A stretch of DNA of 64,000 nt, taken from JASHPR01 sp963833885. GTDB lineage: Bacteria > Actinomycetota > Actinomycetes > Streptosporangiales > Streptosporangiaceae. The DNA is taken from assembly GCA_963833885.1 (NCBI GenBank), contig CAWHZU010000023.1, positions 186,001 to 250,000 of the forward strand. Direction: 5' to 3'. This document shows positions 15,601 through 24,319 of this stretch, in pieces. Positions within the stretch are counted from its first letter, which is position 1. Each line of letters starts with the position of its first letter. The notes below the pieces were generated by a model that saw nothing but the letters and a program-made list of their open reading frames with translations, was not told where the DNA came from and ran no database searches. Made by a program: the position numbers and the translations under genes.

Positions 15601-15999
15601 GTGAACGCGCGTGAGCTGGCGCGGAGGTCCCAGGCCGCGGTGGCGGCCAAGGACCGGAGCGCATGGCTGGCTCTTTTCGCCGACGACGCCGTCGTCCAGG
15701 ATCCGATCGGGCCGTCGCCGCTCGACCCGGGCGGCGCGGGGCACCGCGGCGCGACGGCCATCGCCGCCTTCTACGACATGGTGATCGCCACGGCGGAACA
15801 GATCACGTTCGAGATCGAGAGCTCCTACCTGTGCGGGGATGAGGTCGCCGACGTCGGCGTGATCCGCACCGTGCTGCCCGGCGGGCGGCAGGTCGCCCTC
15901 GTGCGCGGCGTCTACACCTACCGCAGCAACGGGGACGGCAAGCTAGCGGCGCTGCGCGCGTTCTGGGAGTTCGACGCCCTCGAGCTCACCGACGCATAG
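15601..15999 (+). CDS. SnoaL/NTF2-like fold protein
   Basis: A 132-residue protein from the GTG at 15601 (AAGGAGGT 5 bases ahead; a GTG two codons earlier is possible). LARRSQAAVAAKDRSAWLALFADDAVVQDPIG is the standard opening of SnoaL-like proteins, and GHRGATAIAAFYDMVI and VGVIRTVLPGGRQVALVRGVYTY complete the cone-shaped fold. Such proteins are small isomerases, cyclases or ligand binders; no catalytic identity can be read. It stands alone, 110 bases after the CGNR gene, over a spacer with loose GTTCGGGGCG-type repeats. Confidence 0.8.
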   Translation: MNARELARRSQAAVAAKDRSAWLALFADDAVVQDPIGPSPLDPGGAGHRGATAIAAFYDMVIATAEQITFEIESSYLCGDEVADVGVIRTVLPGGRQVALVRGVYTYRSNGDGKLAALRAFWEFDALELTDA

Positions 16000-16057
16000 C
16001 GGGGAATCCCGTCACCCACAAAGCCGATCATGGGGTTTGCGTCGCGGCCAAAGGACT

Positions 16058-16921
16058 CTAGGTGGCCGGGGTTGCGGGCGGGGCGGTGGTGGCCCAGCGG
16101 ATCGCGTGCACCAGGGCGTGGCCCGCGGGTCGCACCACAGCGGCCTCGGTCACCGGCAGCCGGGGCAGCCACAGGTGGCGGCGGGCCCAGCCGGGCAGCA
16201 GCGACACCGCCGACGCGGCGAGCACCCCGTACGCCGGGCGGGCGATGACCGGCAGCGGCGGGTTGAGCAGCAGGAACCGCGCCGCCTCCCTGGCCTGGGC
16301 GGTGGCGGCGAGTTCCGGCCGGTACTCCTCGATCCGCGCGGCGAGCTCGGCTTCGGTGCGCGGGGGTTCCGGCACTCCGAGTGCCGCGCCGATGCGGGCC
16401 ATATCAGCCACGTATGCGTCGCGTTCGGGCTGGTCCAGAGGGTGTGCGCCGAAGCGGGAGTAAGCGCTCAGGAAACTGTCCGCCTCGGCGATGTGCACCC
16501 AGGTCAGCAGGCGCGGGTCGGATGCCGCGTACGGGCGGCCGTCCGGTGCGGTCCCGGTGACCCGTTCGTGGATGGCCCGGACCCGCGCGATCGTCTGCTC
16601 CGCGTCGCTGGCCCGGCCGAACGTGGTCACGGCCAGGAAGTAGCTGGTCCGCTGCAGCCGCCCCCACGGGTCGCCGCGGAATCCGGAATGCCCGGCCACG
16701 GCCGCCATGGCCAGCGGGTGCAGCGACTGCAGCAGCAGCGCCCGCAGCCCGCCGACGAACATCGCCGAGTCTCCGTGCACCCGGCGGATCGGCCGGTTCT
16801 CAGCGAACAAGCGCTCGCCCGGGGCCCGGATCAGGGCTTGGCGCTCTGGGCCGTTCGGCCCGGCGACCCGTTCAAAGATCGCCGCCCCGACACGCCCGCG
16901 AACCCGGTCTGCCGTGCTCAT
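16058..16921 (-). CDS. MpaB-like oxygenase (DUF2236)
   Basis: A 287-residue helical protein. Family landmarks: RRVHGDSAMFVGGLRALLLQSLHPLAMAAVAGHS near residue 60, FRGDPWGRLQRTSYFLAVTTFG, AIHERVTGTAPDGRPYAASDPRLLTWVHIAEADSF, then the helical C-terminal region. Conserved His and Asp residues (H in LQSLHPLA, the DPRLLTWVH motif) are candidate haem or metal ligands in this family, which includes fungal MpaB and rubber oxygenase-like proteins. Physiological substrate unknown. No operon partner. Confidence 0.85.
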   Translation of the reverse strand: MSTADRVRGRVGAAIFERVAGPNGPERQALIRAPGERLFAENRPIRRVHGDSAMFVGGLRALLLQSLHPLAMAAVAGHSGFRGDPWGRLQRTSYFLAVTTFGRASDAEQTIARVRAIHERVTGTAPDGRPYAASDPRLLTWVHIAEADSFLSAYSRFGAHPLDQPERDAYVADMARIGAALGVPEPPRTEAELAARIEEYRPELAATAQAREAARFLLLNPPLPVIARPAYGVLAASAVSLLPGWARRHLWLPRLPVTEAAVVRPAGHALVHAIRWATTAPPATPAT

Positions 16922-16975
16922 ATGTCCATTATCCCAGGCAGGCGGGATGGTCGCGCCCGTCGAACCCGTGCTGGT

Positions 16976-17203
16976 CTAGAACGAACCCTCCGCGCAGAGC
17001 ACGCTGCCCGACTGCTCCGAAGGGACCTCGCTCAGCGTCCTGACGCCGAGTTCTGACAGCTTCTCCTGAACCTCGCGCCAGTCGCGCGAGGACTCGACCT
17101 CCGGTACGTCCAGATCGGAGAACACGCGGACCTTCCGGCCCTCGGCGTCGATGACCAGGGTGTGACTTCCGTAATCGACCTGCATGCTGTCCGGCCCGAA
17201 CAT
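16976..17203 (-). CDS. small conserved-type hypothetical protein
   Basis: A 75-residue acidic protein from ATG 17203 with GGGGAG 8 bases ahead, which argues that it is real. HTLVIDAEGRKVRVFSDLDVPEVES suggests a small beta-sheet protein followed by one helix (WREVQEKLSELG). No known domain or function. It is divergent from a small Cys-containing gene on the other strand. Confidence 0.6.
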   Translation of the reverse strand: MFGPDSMQVDYGSHTLVIDAEGRKVRVFSDLDVPEVESSRDWREVQEKLSELGVRTLSEVPSEQSGSVLCAEGSF

Positions 17204-17305
17204 GGCTGCGCTCCCCTTGTTGTTGTCGATCGTTAGGTTGACGTGGCTTGCGGCGTCGCGGTTGACAAGCTCGCAAAGAACGGCTCAGGGCATACCGTTC
17301 TTGTC

Positions 17306-17587
17306 ATGGCTGCCGAGCCGCCTGACGCCGCGTGGCTGAAGCTTGGCGCAGAGCCCGGGCTGTGCGCCGCCTGCCAGCATGCGAAGCTCAACGAGACCCG
17401 CCGCGGTACGGCGTACCTGCGGTGCATGCGCGCGGCATGGGACAGCCGGCTTCTCCGCTATCCCCGCCTTCCGGTCGCGCAGTGCGTGGGGTTCGACCGG
17501 CTCGGCGGGTCACTCGGCGCGCAGCAGCAAGGCGGTGGGGGTGCGCGCGGCGACGCGTCCGGGGACGACGGCGACCAGGTTGGCTAG
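17306..17587 (+). CDS. small Cys-rich protein, probable zinc-binding
   Basis: Start placed at ATG 17306, since the upstream extension is unlike the family. The core WLKLGAEPGLCAACQHAKLNETRRGTAYLRCMRA...RYPRLPVAQCVGF has the four-cysteine pattern CxxC...C...C that recurs in a common actinobacterial family of about 70 residues. A structural zinc is likely; function unknown. The reading frame runs on for 25 low-complexity residues and overlaps the end of the convergent ABC permease gene by 78 bases, probably a recent stop loss. Confidence 0.65.
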   Translation: MAAEPPDAAWLKLGAEPGLCAACQHAKLNETRRGTAYLRCMRAAWDSRLLRYPRLPVAQCVGFDRLGGSLGAQQQGGGGARGDASGDDGDQVG

Positions 17588-19954
17588 CAGGACCGCGCCG
17601 ACCACGATGAGGATTACCCAGAGGCCGGGGACGGTCGGCTCGGGCACGACGTTGATCTGTCGCGCGAACAGATCCCAGAGGAACCGGCCCAGTGCGATGC
17701 CGACCGGCACGCCGACCACGGCTCCCGCGGCGACGGCCACGCTCGACTGCCAGGCGACCGCCGCCGCGATCTGGCGCCTGGTGAACCCGATGGTCTTCAG
17801 CAGCGCCAGGTCACGGCGGCGCCGGCGGACGGAGGCCATCAGTGTCAGCCCCAGCGCGGCGATCGCCCCTGCAGCGAGGGCCGCGCCAAGGTACCCGGGG
17901 GTGTCGCCCATGGACCGGTAGTTGACGATCTCGGCGGGACGCTGCACCGGAATGACCTGGCCGCCGTTCACCGCCGGGACCAAGCGCTCCAGCAGCCGCT
18001 GCTGGACCGCGCGATCGGCTCCGGGCCGCAGCGTCACCAGGATGTCGTTCGGCTGGCTGGGAACCGCGCCGGGGATGACCCGGTAGTCGAGCACCGACCC
18101 GGTGCCCATCTCCGTGTGCAGGGTGTTATAGATGCCGAGCGACGGCAGCGTGGCGGTGCCGACGATGCGCAGCCGGGTCCGCCGCACGGCGCCGCTCTGC
18201 ACGGTGACCTGGTCGCCGACGTGCTTGTGCAGCGCAGCCAGGGTGGCGGGACCGAGCACGATCTGCCCCGTGGCCCGCAGCCCGTGACCGGACAGCACCG
18301 GGGGCCCGACCGGCGCGCGCGGGCTCTGGCCGATGACCGGCACGGTCAGGCCGTCGATCTTGAACGTGCCGTAGTACACGCCGGTCCAGGCGGCGACGGC
18401 AGGGTCGTGATCGAGCAGCGCGGCCGCGCGGGACCGCGGGATGTAGGTGGGAGTTCCCGAGGAAAGGGCGTACGTCCAGTTCCAGCCGTACAGGGCTGGG
18501 CGCGAGACGAGCGTGGCCAGGCTGGAGCCGAACGTGACCGTGGCGAGCATGACGATCATGGCCATCGCGGCGCCCAGGATGGCAGACCGGACCGGCACCG
18601 CGTTGCGGCCCGCGCCGGGGTCGAGCGCCAGCCGGATGCCCTCCACCGCGGACGGCGGCAGCCCGGCCTCCCTGGCGATCCGCGCCACGCCAGACCCCTG
18701 GGCCGGGTGGCGCTGCCGCCGCACCGCGGCTCGGTGCGGCGCCCGCCGGCAGGCCAGCACCACGGCGACCGCGGCCAGCACGACGATCAGCACGCCCGCG
18801 CCCCCGCCGAGGACCAGCCAGTCGGCGGCGATGCCCGGATCGGGGTACACGGCACGCACCGAGCCGAGCGGCGCCACCGGCGACAGCACCACGGCCACGC
18901 CGACGGCGAGCAGGGACCCGGCCACCACGGCACCGAGCACGCCGGGCAGCCCGTCGCTGACCGTCGCGGTCGGGCCCGCGCCGAGGGCCCGCAGCGTATC
19001 CAGGTCCCCGGCGTCGGCGCGCAACTGCAGGCCGGCCACCTGGCCCGCGATGATCAGCGCGGCCAGCCCGGCGATCCCGCCGAACACGGCCAGCGCGATC
19101 GACGCGGGCTCGATGGCTCGCTGCGCCTTGGCTTCGGTGAGCGACGTGACGTAGAACTCAACCGGGAAGCCCTTCGGCAGCAGTCGCTCGATGCTGGCCT
19201 CAGTGGCCGCCACCTGGGCGGCGCCTCCGTCGAGCTGAACGGCGCTTTCGGTGAAGCTGGCACAGCACCCCAGCAGCCGCCGGGTGACCGCCGGGGCGAA
19301 CAGCGCGCCACCGTCCCGGCCGGTGTCGACCTCGTCCTGCACCACCTCGTCGCTGAACATCGCCTTGCCGACGACCTTCGCGTCGAGCCGCAGGAACGGC
19401 CGCCCGCCGGGCTGGCCCGCGGCCTGAGCGTTCGAGAAGAAACCGATGGGGACGACGTCGCCGACGTGCACCTGGGAGGGGGTGCCCTTCGCGTCGATCA
19501 CGACCTCGCCCGGCCGTCCCGGGTCGGCCATCCGGCCCTGGACGATGGCGACGCGGTCCTGGCTGAAGAACTCGCCGTCGATGCTGCCCGGCAGCGGCTC
19601 CGGCGGCCCGAGGGGGGCGCCATTCGGGCCGAGGATGGCGACGTTGAGCCCGGCGTAGCTTTCCACCCGCCGCACGTGCGGCAGCCGGACGATCGCACGG
19701 ATCACCGCGGGGTCGTACCCCGCGTAACCGGCGGCCGGTTCGTACAGGCCGGTGAGCACGGTGAGGTCGGACGGGTTGGTGCTGGTGATATACGCCGGGA
19801 ACGCCGCCTGGGTCCGCCGGGCCGCCGCGACCGCGCCCAGGGCCAGGCCGCCAACCAGCCCGAGCAGCAGCACCAGCGCGAGGTACCCGCCCCAGCGGTC
19901 CCCGAACGTGGACCGGAACCGGTACCACGCGACGCTGAACGCTGGTGGGCTCAC
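17510..19954 (-). CDS. FtsX-like ABC transporter permease without adjacent ATPase
   Basis: The GTG at 19954 (GGGGGACGG, spacer about 7) gives 814 residues; an ATG nine codons upstream (19981) lacks useful spacing. Order: TM1 (YLALVLLLGLVGGLALGAVAA), a long outer MacB-type domain, three TM helices including FGGIAGLAALIIAGQVAGLQLRAD with the ALGAGPTATVSD coupling helix, a second outer domain, and a C-terminal FtsX core (LRKTIGFTRRQ-like LLKTIGFTRRQIAAAVAWQSS). This is the double-FtsX permease of lipoprotein or antimicrobial-peptide export systems. The normal ATPase partner gene is not next to it. Confidence 0.85.
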   Translation of the reverse strand: MSPPAFSVAWYRFRSTFGDRWGGYLALVLLLGLVGGLALGAVAAARRTQAAFPAYITSTNPSDLTVLTGLYEPAAGYAGYDPAVIRAIVRLPHVRRVESYAGLNVAILGPNGAPLGPPEPLPGSIDGEFFSQDRVAIVQGRMADPGRPGEVVIDAKGTPSQVHVGDVVPIGFFSNAQAAGQPGGRPFLRLDAKVVGKAMFSDEVVQDEVDTGRDGGALFAPAVTRRLLGCCASFTESAVQLDGGAAQVAATEASIERLLPKGFPVEFYVTSLTEAKAQRAIEPASIALAVFGGIAGLAALIIAGQVAGLQLRADAGDLDTLRALGAGPTATVSDGLPGVLGAVVAGSLLAVGVAVVLSPVAPLGSVRAVYPDPGIAADWLVLGGGAGVLIVVLAAVAVVLACRRAPHRAAVRRQRHPAQGSGVARIAREAGLPPSAVEGIRLALDPGAGRNAVPVRSAILGAAMAMIVMLATVTFGSSLATLVSRPALYGWNWTYALSSGTPTYIPRSRAAALLDHDPAVAAWTGVYYGTFKIDGLTVPVIGQSPRAPVGPPVLSGHGLRATGQIVLGPATLAALHKHVGDQVTVQSGAVRRTRLRIVGTATLPSLGIYNTLHTEMGTGSVLDYRVIPGAVPSQPNDILVTLRPGADRAVQQRLLERLVPAVNGGQVIPVQRPAEIVNYRSMGDTPGYLGAALAAGAIAALGLTLMASVRRRRRDLALLKTIGFTRRQIAAAVAWQSSVAVAAGAVVGVPVGIALGRFLWDLFARQINVVPEPTVPGLWVILIVVGAVLLANLVAVVPGRVAARTPTALLLRAE

Positions 19955-20192
19955 CTGTCCGTCCCCCGGGGCACGTCTCATCTCCGGCCGGCCGCGAGGT
20001 GCACGGCCGGCGTGACCCTTTCTTGGAGTCTGGCCGGCTTGCCGGGCAGCGGGCCAGGTTGCTAGCCAGCCTGCGCACTCTGGTGCCAGCACCACGCCAC
20101 CTCCGTCGGGAGCCACACGCTCATCGCTCGCCAGCGCTGACCGGAATTACGAACATGCCCGACCTGTTTCAGCGGACGTGAAGTGGGGTCCG

Positions 20193-21263
20193 ATGGAGAC
20201 GGCGATCCTGCTGGCCGTCGCGGCGAGCCTGTGCACGGCGACGGCCTCGGTGTGCCAGCGCCTTGGTGCCAGGAGCAGCGAGCCAGCGAGCTTTGATGCC
20301 CGGCTTGTGTTTCGCCTGGCCCGCAGGCCGATCTGGCTCCTCGGCGTGGCCAGCATGATTCTGGGGTTCATCTTCCAGCTGACCGCCCTGCACTTCGGCG
20401 CGCTGGCTCTGGTCCAGCCCATCCTGGCGCTCGAGCTGCTGTTTGTCTTCGGCTACCTGGCCGTTGCCGGCCGCAGGCGGGTGAAGGTAAGGCGCCGCGA
20501 CTGGCTGGGAGCGGGCGCCATGTCGGCCGGGATCGGCATTTTTCTCTGGATGGCGTTGCCATCCGGCGGGCGCCTGCACGCACCCGGCCCCCTGTGGCTG
20601 ATGGCGGGCCTGGTCACGTTCGGCGTCGTGCTGGCGGCCCTAGCCGTGGCGTTCGGTCTCGGTGACCGTCCGGGCGCGTCGCGGTCCCGCCGGACCGCTG
20701 TGCTGGGAGCCGCCACCGGGATCTCGTGGGGGTTCGTGGCCGCGGTCATCAAGGAACTCAGCTCGCACCTTGGTGACGGTGTCGGGGCCGTCTTCTCCAC
20801 CTGGTCGCCTTACGTGCTCGTTGCCGTGGGTGCGGCGACGATGCTCCTGGCCTCCCACGCGCTGGCGGCCGGGCCGCTTGCGGCGTCGCAGCCCGGGTTC
20901 ACCATCCTCGATCCGCTGTCGGCAAGCCTGCTCGGCGTGTTCCTGTTCGGCGAGCACATCCGGACCGGCGTAGTGGAGCTGGCCGGCGAGGCGCTAGCGC
21001 TGGCCATCATCGTCGCCGGTGCCTGGACCATCAGCCACAGCTGCCTCATCCTCGGCGAGGATGGGTACGCGCCCTGCCTGCCCGACCGGTACCAGGTACC
21101 GGCGCAGCGTAAGCAGCTCCGCGAACTCGACTACCAGCCCGTCGGTGAACCCGCCGACGATGTTCGTGGCGGAAACCAGCAACGCGCTGACCAGGCCCTG
21201 ACCTTGCAGGGGCGCGCTGGCACCCGGATCGCCGAGCGGGCGGGTCAGCCGCCGCTGCCGTAG
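20193..21263 (+). CDS. DMT-superfamily transporter with an extra C-terminal tail
   Basis: Ten membrane helices from ATG 20193 (GTGGGG upstream; a GTG five codons earlier is also open). Signature parts: LLAVAASLCTATASVCQRLGARS, ALHFGALALVQPILALELLFVFGYLAV, GISWGFVAAVIKELSSH and ASQPGFTILDPLSASLLGVFLFGEHI. This pattern fits the DMT family that includes nucleotide-sugar or small-metabolite transporters. After the tenth helix the frame continues about 70 residues with composition unlike the family, possibly read-through into formerly separate sequence. Substrate unknown. Confidence 0.8.
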   Translation: METAILLAVAASLCTATASVCQRLGARSSEPASFDARLVFRLARRPIWLLGVASMILGFIFQLTALHFGALALVQPILALELLFVFGYLAVAGRRRVKVRRRDWLGAGAMSAGIGIFLWMALPSGGRLHAPGPLWLMAGLVTFGVVLAALAVAFGLGDRPGASRSRRTAVLGAATGISWGFVAAVIKELSSHLGDGVGAVFSTWSPYVLVAVGAATMLLASHALAAGPLAASQPGFTILDPLSASLLGVFLFGEHIRTGVVELAGEALALAIIVAGAWTISHSCLILGEDGYAPCLPDRYQVPAQRKQLRELDYQPVGEPADDVRGGNQQRADQALTLQGRAGTRIAERAGQPPLP

Positions 21264-21628
21264 GGCCGGGTGATGATCTCGAGCAGGTGGCCGTCGGGGT
21301 CTTCGAAGTACAGGCCGCGTCCACCGTCGCGGTGATTGATCGTCCCGGCCTGCGTTCGCCCGGGGTCGGCCCAGTACGGCAGGCCCTGGTCGCGGATGCG
21401 GTCAAAGGCCGCGCCGAACTCGTCGTCGCCGACCAGGAACGCGTAGTGCTGGGACGTGATCGACCCGCTGGCCTCGGAGAAGTCCAGCGACACGCCATTG
21501 TCGGCCTCGACCACCAGGAAATGACCGAACCGGGTCGCAGGCGGCAGGCCGAGGATCCCGGTGAGAAACGCGGCCGATCGCTGCTGGTCCCGGCAGGCGA
21601 CGATCGTGTGGTTCAACTGCACGCTCAC
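21245..21628 (-). CDS. VOC (glyoxalase/bleomycin-resistance) family protein
   Basis: A 127-residue protein; the start used is GTG 21628 (V-S-V-Q-L-N-H-T), where homologues usually begin; the open frame reaches TTG at 21685 through the palindrome. LNHTIVACRDQQRSAAFLTGILGLPP, GHFLVVEADNGVSLDFSE and GGRGLYFEDPDGHLLEIITR place the four metal-ligand positions of the VOC fold (H, E-like, H/Y, E). The protein could bind metal and act as a small dioxygenase or isomerase. A 19-bp convergent overlap with the DMT gene tail exists. Confidence 0.85.
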   Translation of the reverse strand: MSVQLNHTIVACRDQQRSAAFLTGILGLPPATRFGHFLVVEADNGVSLDFSEASGSITSQHYAFLVGDDEFGAAFDRIRDQGLPYWADPGRTQAGTINHRDGGRGLYFEDPDGHLLEIITRPYGSGG

Positions 21629-21672
21629 ACCGGTGGTTGTGCCCAGAAATCCGCGTGGAGAACGATTCGGCC

Positions 21673-21690
21673 CCGTTGCGGGCAACGGGC
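21673..21690 (-). promoter_or_regulatory. near-perfect palindrome upstream of the VOC gene
   Basis: CCCGTTGCGGGCAACGGG has matching eight-base arms around the centre. It uses GTTGC/GCAAC half-sites like the ArsR operators at 12.6 and 14.3 kb, and it precedes the probable GTG start by about 45 bases. Confidence 0.5.
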
Positions 21691-21763
21691 TTCCCCATAA
21701 CGATGATGAGACAGCGCGTGACGACCGGCCAGGTCACGCGCCTCCGACCGGAAAGCGGGGACA

Positions 21764-22957
21764 GTGAGCGAACGCGGGCAGGAGCGGGTGGCTCCTTATA
21801 TGGCGGTTGGGCTCTCGACCGTGGTGCACGGCATCGGCAGCCGCCGCGACATCGAGCGCAACCTGCAGATCGTCGAGGACGGGATCCACGCGGCGGTCTC
21901 GATCATCGGCATCAACATGCCGGTCCGGCTGATCGCGCTCGCCGAAGGCGCACTGACCGGTTTCACCGACGAGATCTTCGACATCCCGCACGTTACGGCG
22001 GCGCGGGACCTCTTCATCGATATCCCGGGGCCGGAGACGGACCGGCTGGCGGCGCTGGCCCGGCACTACGACACCTACATCGTGGCCCAGTGCAAGGCGC
22101 GCTGGCCCGAGGTGATCGACGACCGCTTCTTCAACACCCTGATCGTCATCTCGCGGCAGGGCGAGATCGTGCACAAGGCGGCGAAGAACCACATCTGGTG
22201 CCGGGAGCGCTCGTGCGTGCCGCACGACGTCTACGACCGCTGGGTGGAGCTGTTCGGTGACGGCATCGACGCGTTCTACCCGGTGCTGCGCACCGACGAC
22301 ATCGGCAACATCGGCACGATCTGCTGTTCCGACGGCGAGTACCCCGAGGCGGTGCGCGCGCTCGCGTTCAACGGCGCCGAGGTCGTCTACCGTCCGAGCG
22401 AGGCGGTGCCCATGACCCAGATGGGGATGGAGCCCGGCGGGACGTGGCTGCTGCAGAACCGGGCGCACGCGCACTTCAACAACGTCTTCATGGTGTGCCC
22501 CAACGTCGGCCCGGTCTACGTGCACCCGAAGATGGAGCACCCGTTCGACATCGCCGGCGGGAACTCGCACATCGTGGACTACCAGGGCAACGTGCTCGGC
22601 CACACCACGTCGGGCGCCAACACGTTCGTGGCGGGAATCATCGACATCGAGGCCCTGCGCCAGTTCCGCACGATGAACCTCAATTCGAACTGGATGAAGG
22701 ACCTGCGCACCGAGATCTTCCGGCGCATGTACGAGGAGCCGGTCCATCCGAAGAATCTCTGGCTGGACGAGGAGCCGCTACGCCACGCCGACGTGGACGA
22801 GATCTACCGCGCGAACATTGGCAGGCTGGTGGCCCGCGGCAGCTTCACCCGGCCGGCGCAGCCGTTCCCCGGCGCGCGGTACATCGCGCCCGGGGAGTCG
22901 GGCGACGAGGACGACTGGGAGCAGGTGCGCGGCCTGTGGGCCGAGGACGAATCTTAG
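21764..22957 (+). CDS. nitrilase/amidase-type carbon-nitrogen hydrolase
   Basis: A 397-residue enzyme from GTG 21764 (GGGGACA ahead). The E-K-C triad of the carbon-nitrogen hydrolase superfamily is visible: E in RLIALAEGALTGFTDE, K in EIVHKAAKNHIWC and C in GTICCSDGEYPEAVRAL. The overall length is larger than a simple nitrilase (about 300) because of a 90-residue C-terminal extension. Such enzymes hydrolyse nitriles, amides or carbamoyl compounds in the cytosol; substrate unknown. It stands alone and ends 4 bases into the convergent serine hydrolase gene. Confidence 0.85.
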   Translation: MSERGQERVAPYMAVGLSTVVHGIGSRRDIERNLQIVEDGIHAAVSIIGINMPVRLIALAEGALTGFTDEIFDIPHVTAARDLFIDIPGPETDRLAALARHYDTYIVAQCKARWPEVIDDRFFNTLIVISRQGEIVHKAAKNHIWCRERSCVPHDVYDRWVELFGDGIDAFYPVLRTDDIGNIGTICCSDGEYPEAVRALAFNGAEVVYRPSEAVPMTQMGMEPGGTWLLQNRAHAHFNNVFMVCPNVGPVYVHPKMEHPFDIAGGNSHIVDYQGNVLGHTTSGANTFVAGIIDIEALRQFRTMNLNSNWMKDLRTEIFRRMYEEPVHPKNLWLDEEPLRHADVDEIYRANIGRLVARGSFTRPAQPFPGARYIAPGESGDEDDWEQVRGLWAEDES

Positions 22958-24195
22958 GCGGCCCGGCCGGTGAGGGACGGGTAGACGAGTTGCGCGAGGT
23001 CGCGCTGGAGCGGCAGCGCACCGTACGGGTTGAGCTGCGTGAACAGCATGGCTGCCAGGTTTTCGGCTGGGTCGACGAAGAACTCGGTGTTGAGTGCACC
23101 GCTCCAGAAGCCAGTGCCGGCTGACGCTGGAGAACCGGACGCGACCGGGTCGGTCACCACCGCGAGCCCGAGCCCGAATCCCAGGCCGGGCACCGGCTGC
23201 CAGGCGAGTGGCTGCGGCTGGATTTCGGTGTAGGAGGCGCCGCCCGGCAGGTGGTTGCGGAACATGCGGGCCACGGTGTGCGCCCCGAGCAGCCGCACCC
23301 CGTCCAGCTCGCCGCCGCGCAGAAGGAACTGGGTGAACCGGTGATAGTCGCCTGCGGTGCCGACCAGACCGCCGCCGCCGCTCAGCCACGCTGGCGGCTC
23401 GGCGCCGCGGGCGCCGGCCTCGTCGTCGCGGGTCAGCTTCCCGCTGGCCGGATCCAGCGCATACACGGCGGGCAGGCGCTCAGCGCGCTTGCCCTCCGCC
23501 CAGAAGCCGGTGTCCGTCATGCCCAGCGGCTGGAAGATCCGCTCCGCGAAGAATTCGTCGAGGCGCTGCCCGGAGACGACCTCGACGAGACGGCCGAGCA
23601 CGTCCACGGCGACCGAGTACATCCATCGCGTGCCGGGCGGGTACACCAGCGGTATCGTCGCCCATCGCTCGCAGCGGGCGGCCAGGTCGGCGGTTGCCCA
23701 CCCCGGCTCCTCGTCGGCGGCGCGGTACATCGCGTCCACCGGGTGCACGTGATGAAAGTAGTAGCTCAGCCCCGCGGTGTGGGTGAGCAGGTGCCGGATC
23801 AGGATCGGCTCCGCCGACGGCACGGTCGCGGGGGCGTACGGCGGGCCGTACTGGTAGACGCGCGGCGAGCCGAACGCGGGCAGCCACCTATCGACCGGGT
23901 CGTCAAGCGTGAAGGCGCCCGCCTCGTAAAGCATCATCGCCGCGACCGAGGTGACCGGCTTGGTCATCGAGTGCAGTCGCCAGATCGTGTCCGGGCGCAC
24001 CGGGGTGCCGGCCTCCACGTCGGCCATGCCGCGGCACTGATGCCAGACCACCGCGCCGCCCCTGGCGACCACCAGCTGCCACCCGGCCAGCTGCCCCTCG
24101 TCGACGTAACGCCCCAGGTAGTCCCCGGCCCGCGCCAGCCGCTCGCCGTCCAGCCCATGGCTACCAGGGTCCCTCGGCTCCGGCACCGTGCTCAA
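22954..24195 (-). CDS. serine hydrolase of the beta-lactamase/EstB type
   Basis: 413 residues from TTG 24195, with AGAGGTGA just upstream. S-x-x-K is SMTK at about residue 77; the Tyr motif is YSVAVDVLG (Y-S-V replacing Y-x-N); the third motif is WSGALN in place of KTG. HTAGLSYYFHH and the GGGGLVGTAGDYHRF segment fit class C-like esterases. No signal peptide, so it is likely cytosolic with esterase or peptidase activity rather than drug resistance. Overlaps the nitrilase gene end by 4 bases. Confidence 0.85.
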   Translation of the reverse strand: MSTVPEPRDPGSHGLDGERLARAGDYLGRYVDEGQLAGWQLVVARGGAVVWHQCRGMADVEAGTPVRPDTIWRLHSMTKPVTSVAAMMLYEAGAFTLDDPVDRWLPAFGSPRVYQYGPPYAPATVPSAEPILIRHLLTHTAGLSYYFHHVHPVDAMYRAADEEPGWATADLAARCERWATIPLVYPPGTRWMYSVAVDVLGRLVEVVSGQRLDEFFAERIFQPLGMTDTGFWAEGKRAERLPAVYALDPASGKLTRDDEAGARGAEPPAWLSGGGGLVGTAGDYHRFTQFLLRGGELDGVRLLGAHTVARMFRNHLPGGASYTEIQPQPLAWQPVPGLGFGLGLAVVTDPVASGSPASAGTGFWSGALNTEFFVDPAENLAAMLFTQLNPYGALPLQRDLAQLVYPSLTGRAA

Positions 24196-24319
24196 AGATC
24201 ACCTCTCGCCGTCTCGCCGAACGCTGCCCGCTCACCCTACGACCACCAGGGGCGGGCACGTCCAGGACATTTCCGGGCACCGTATCTCACGTTCTGATGG
24301 GCCCGAGCGTCTGCCTGAC

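Noticed and set aside
18116..20065. 649-residue open frame on the plus strand
   Set aside because: Shadow of the FtsX-like permease; charged and repetitive with no domain.
20994..21182. Minus-strand segment reading GGFTDGLVVEFAELLTLRRYL
   Set aside because: Resembles membrane or enzyme sequence but is only about 50 residues with no start or family match; kept as a hint only.
21764..22747. 337-residue minus-strand frame opposite the nitrilase
   Set aside because: Mirrors the codon structure of the nitrilase gene, which has a complete catalytic triad and good start.
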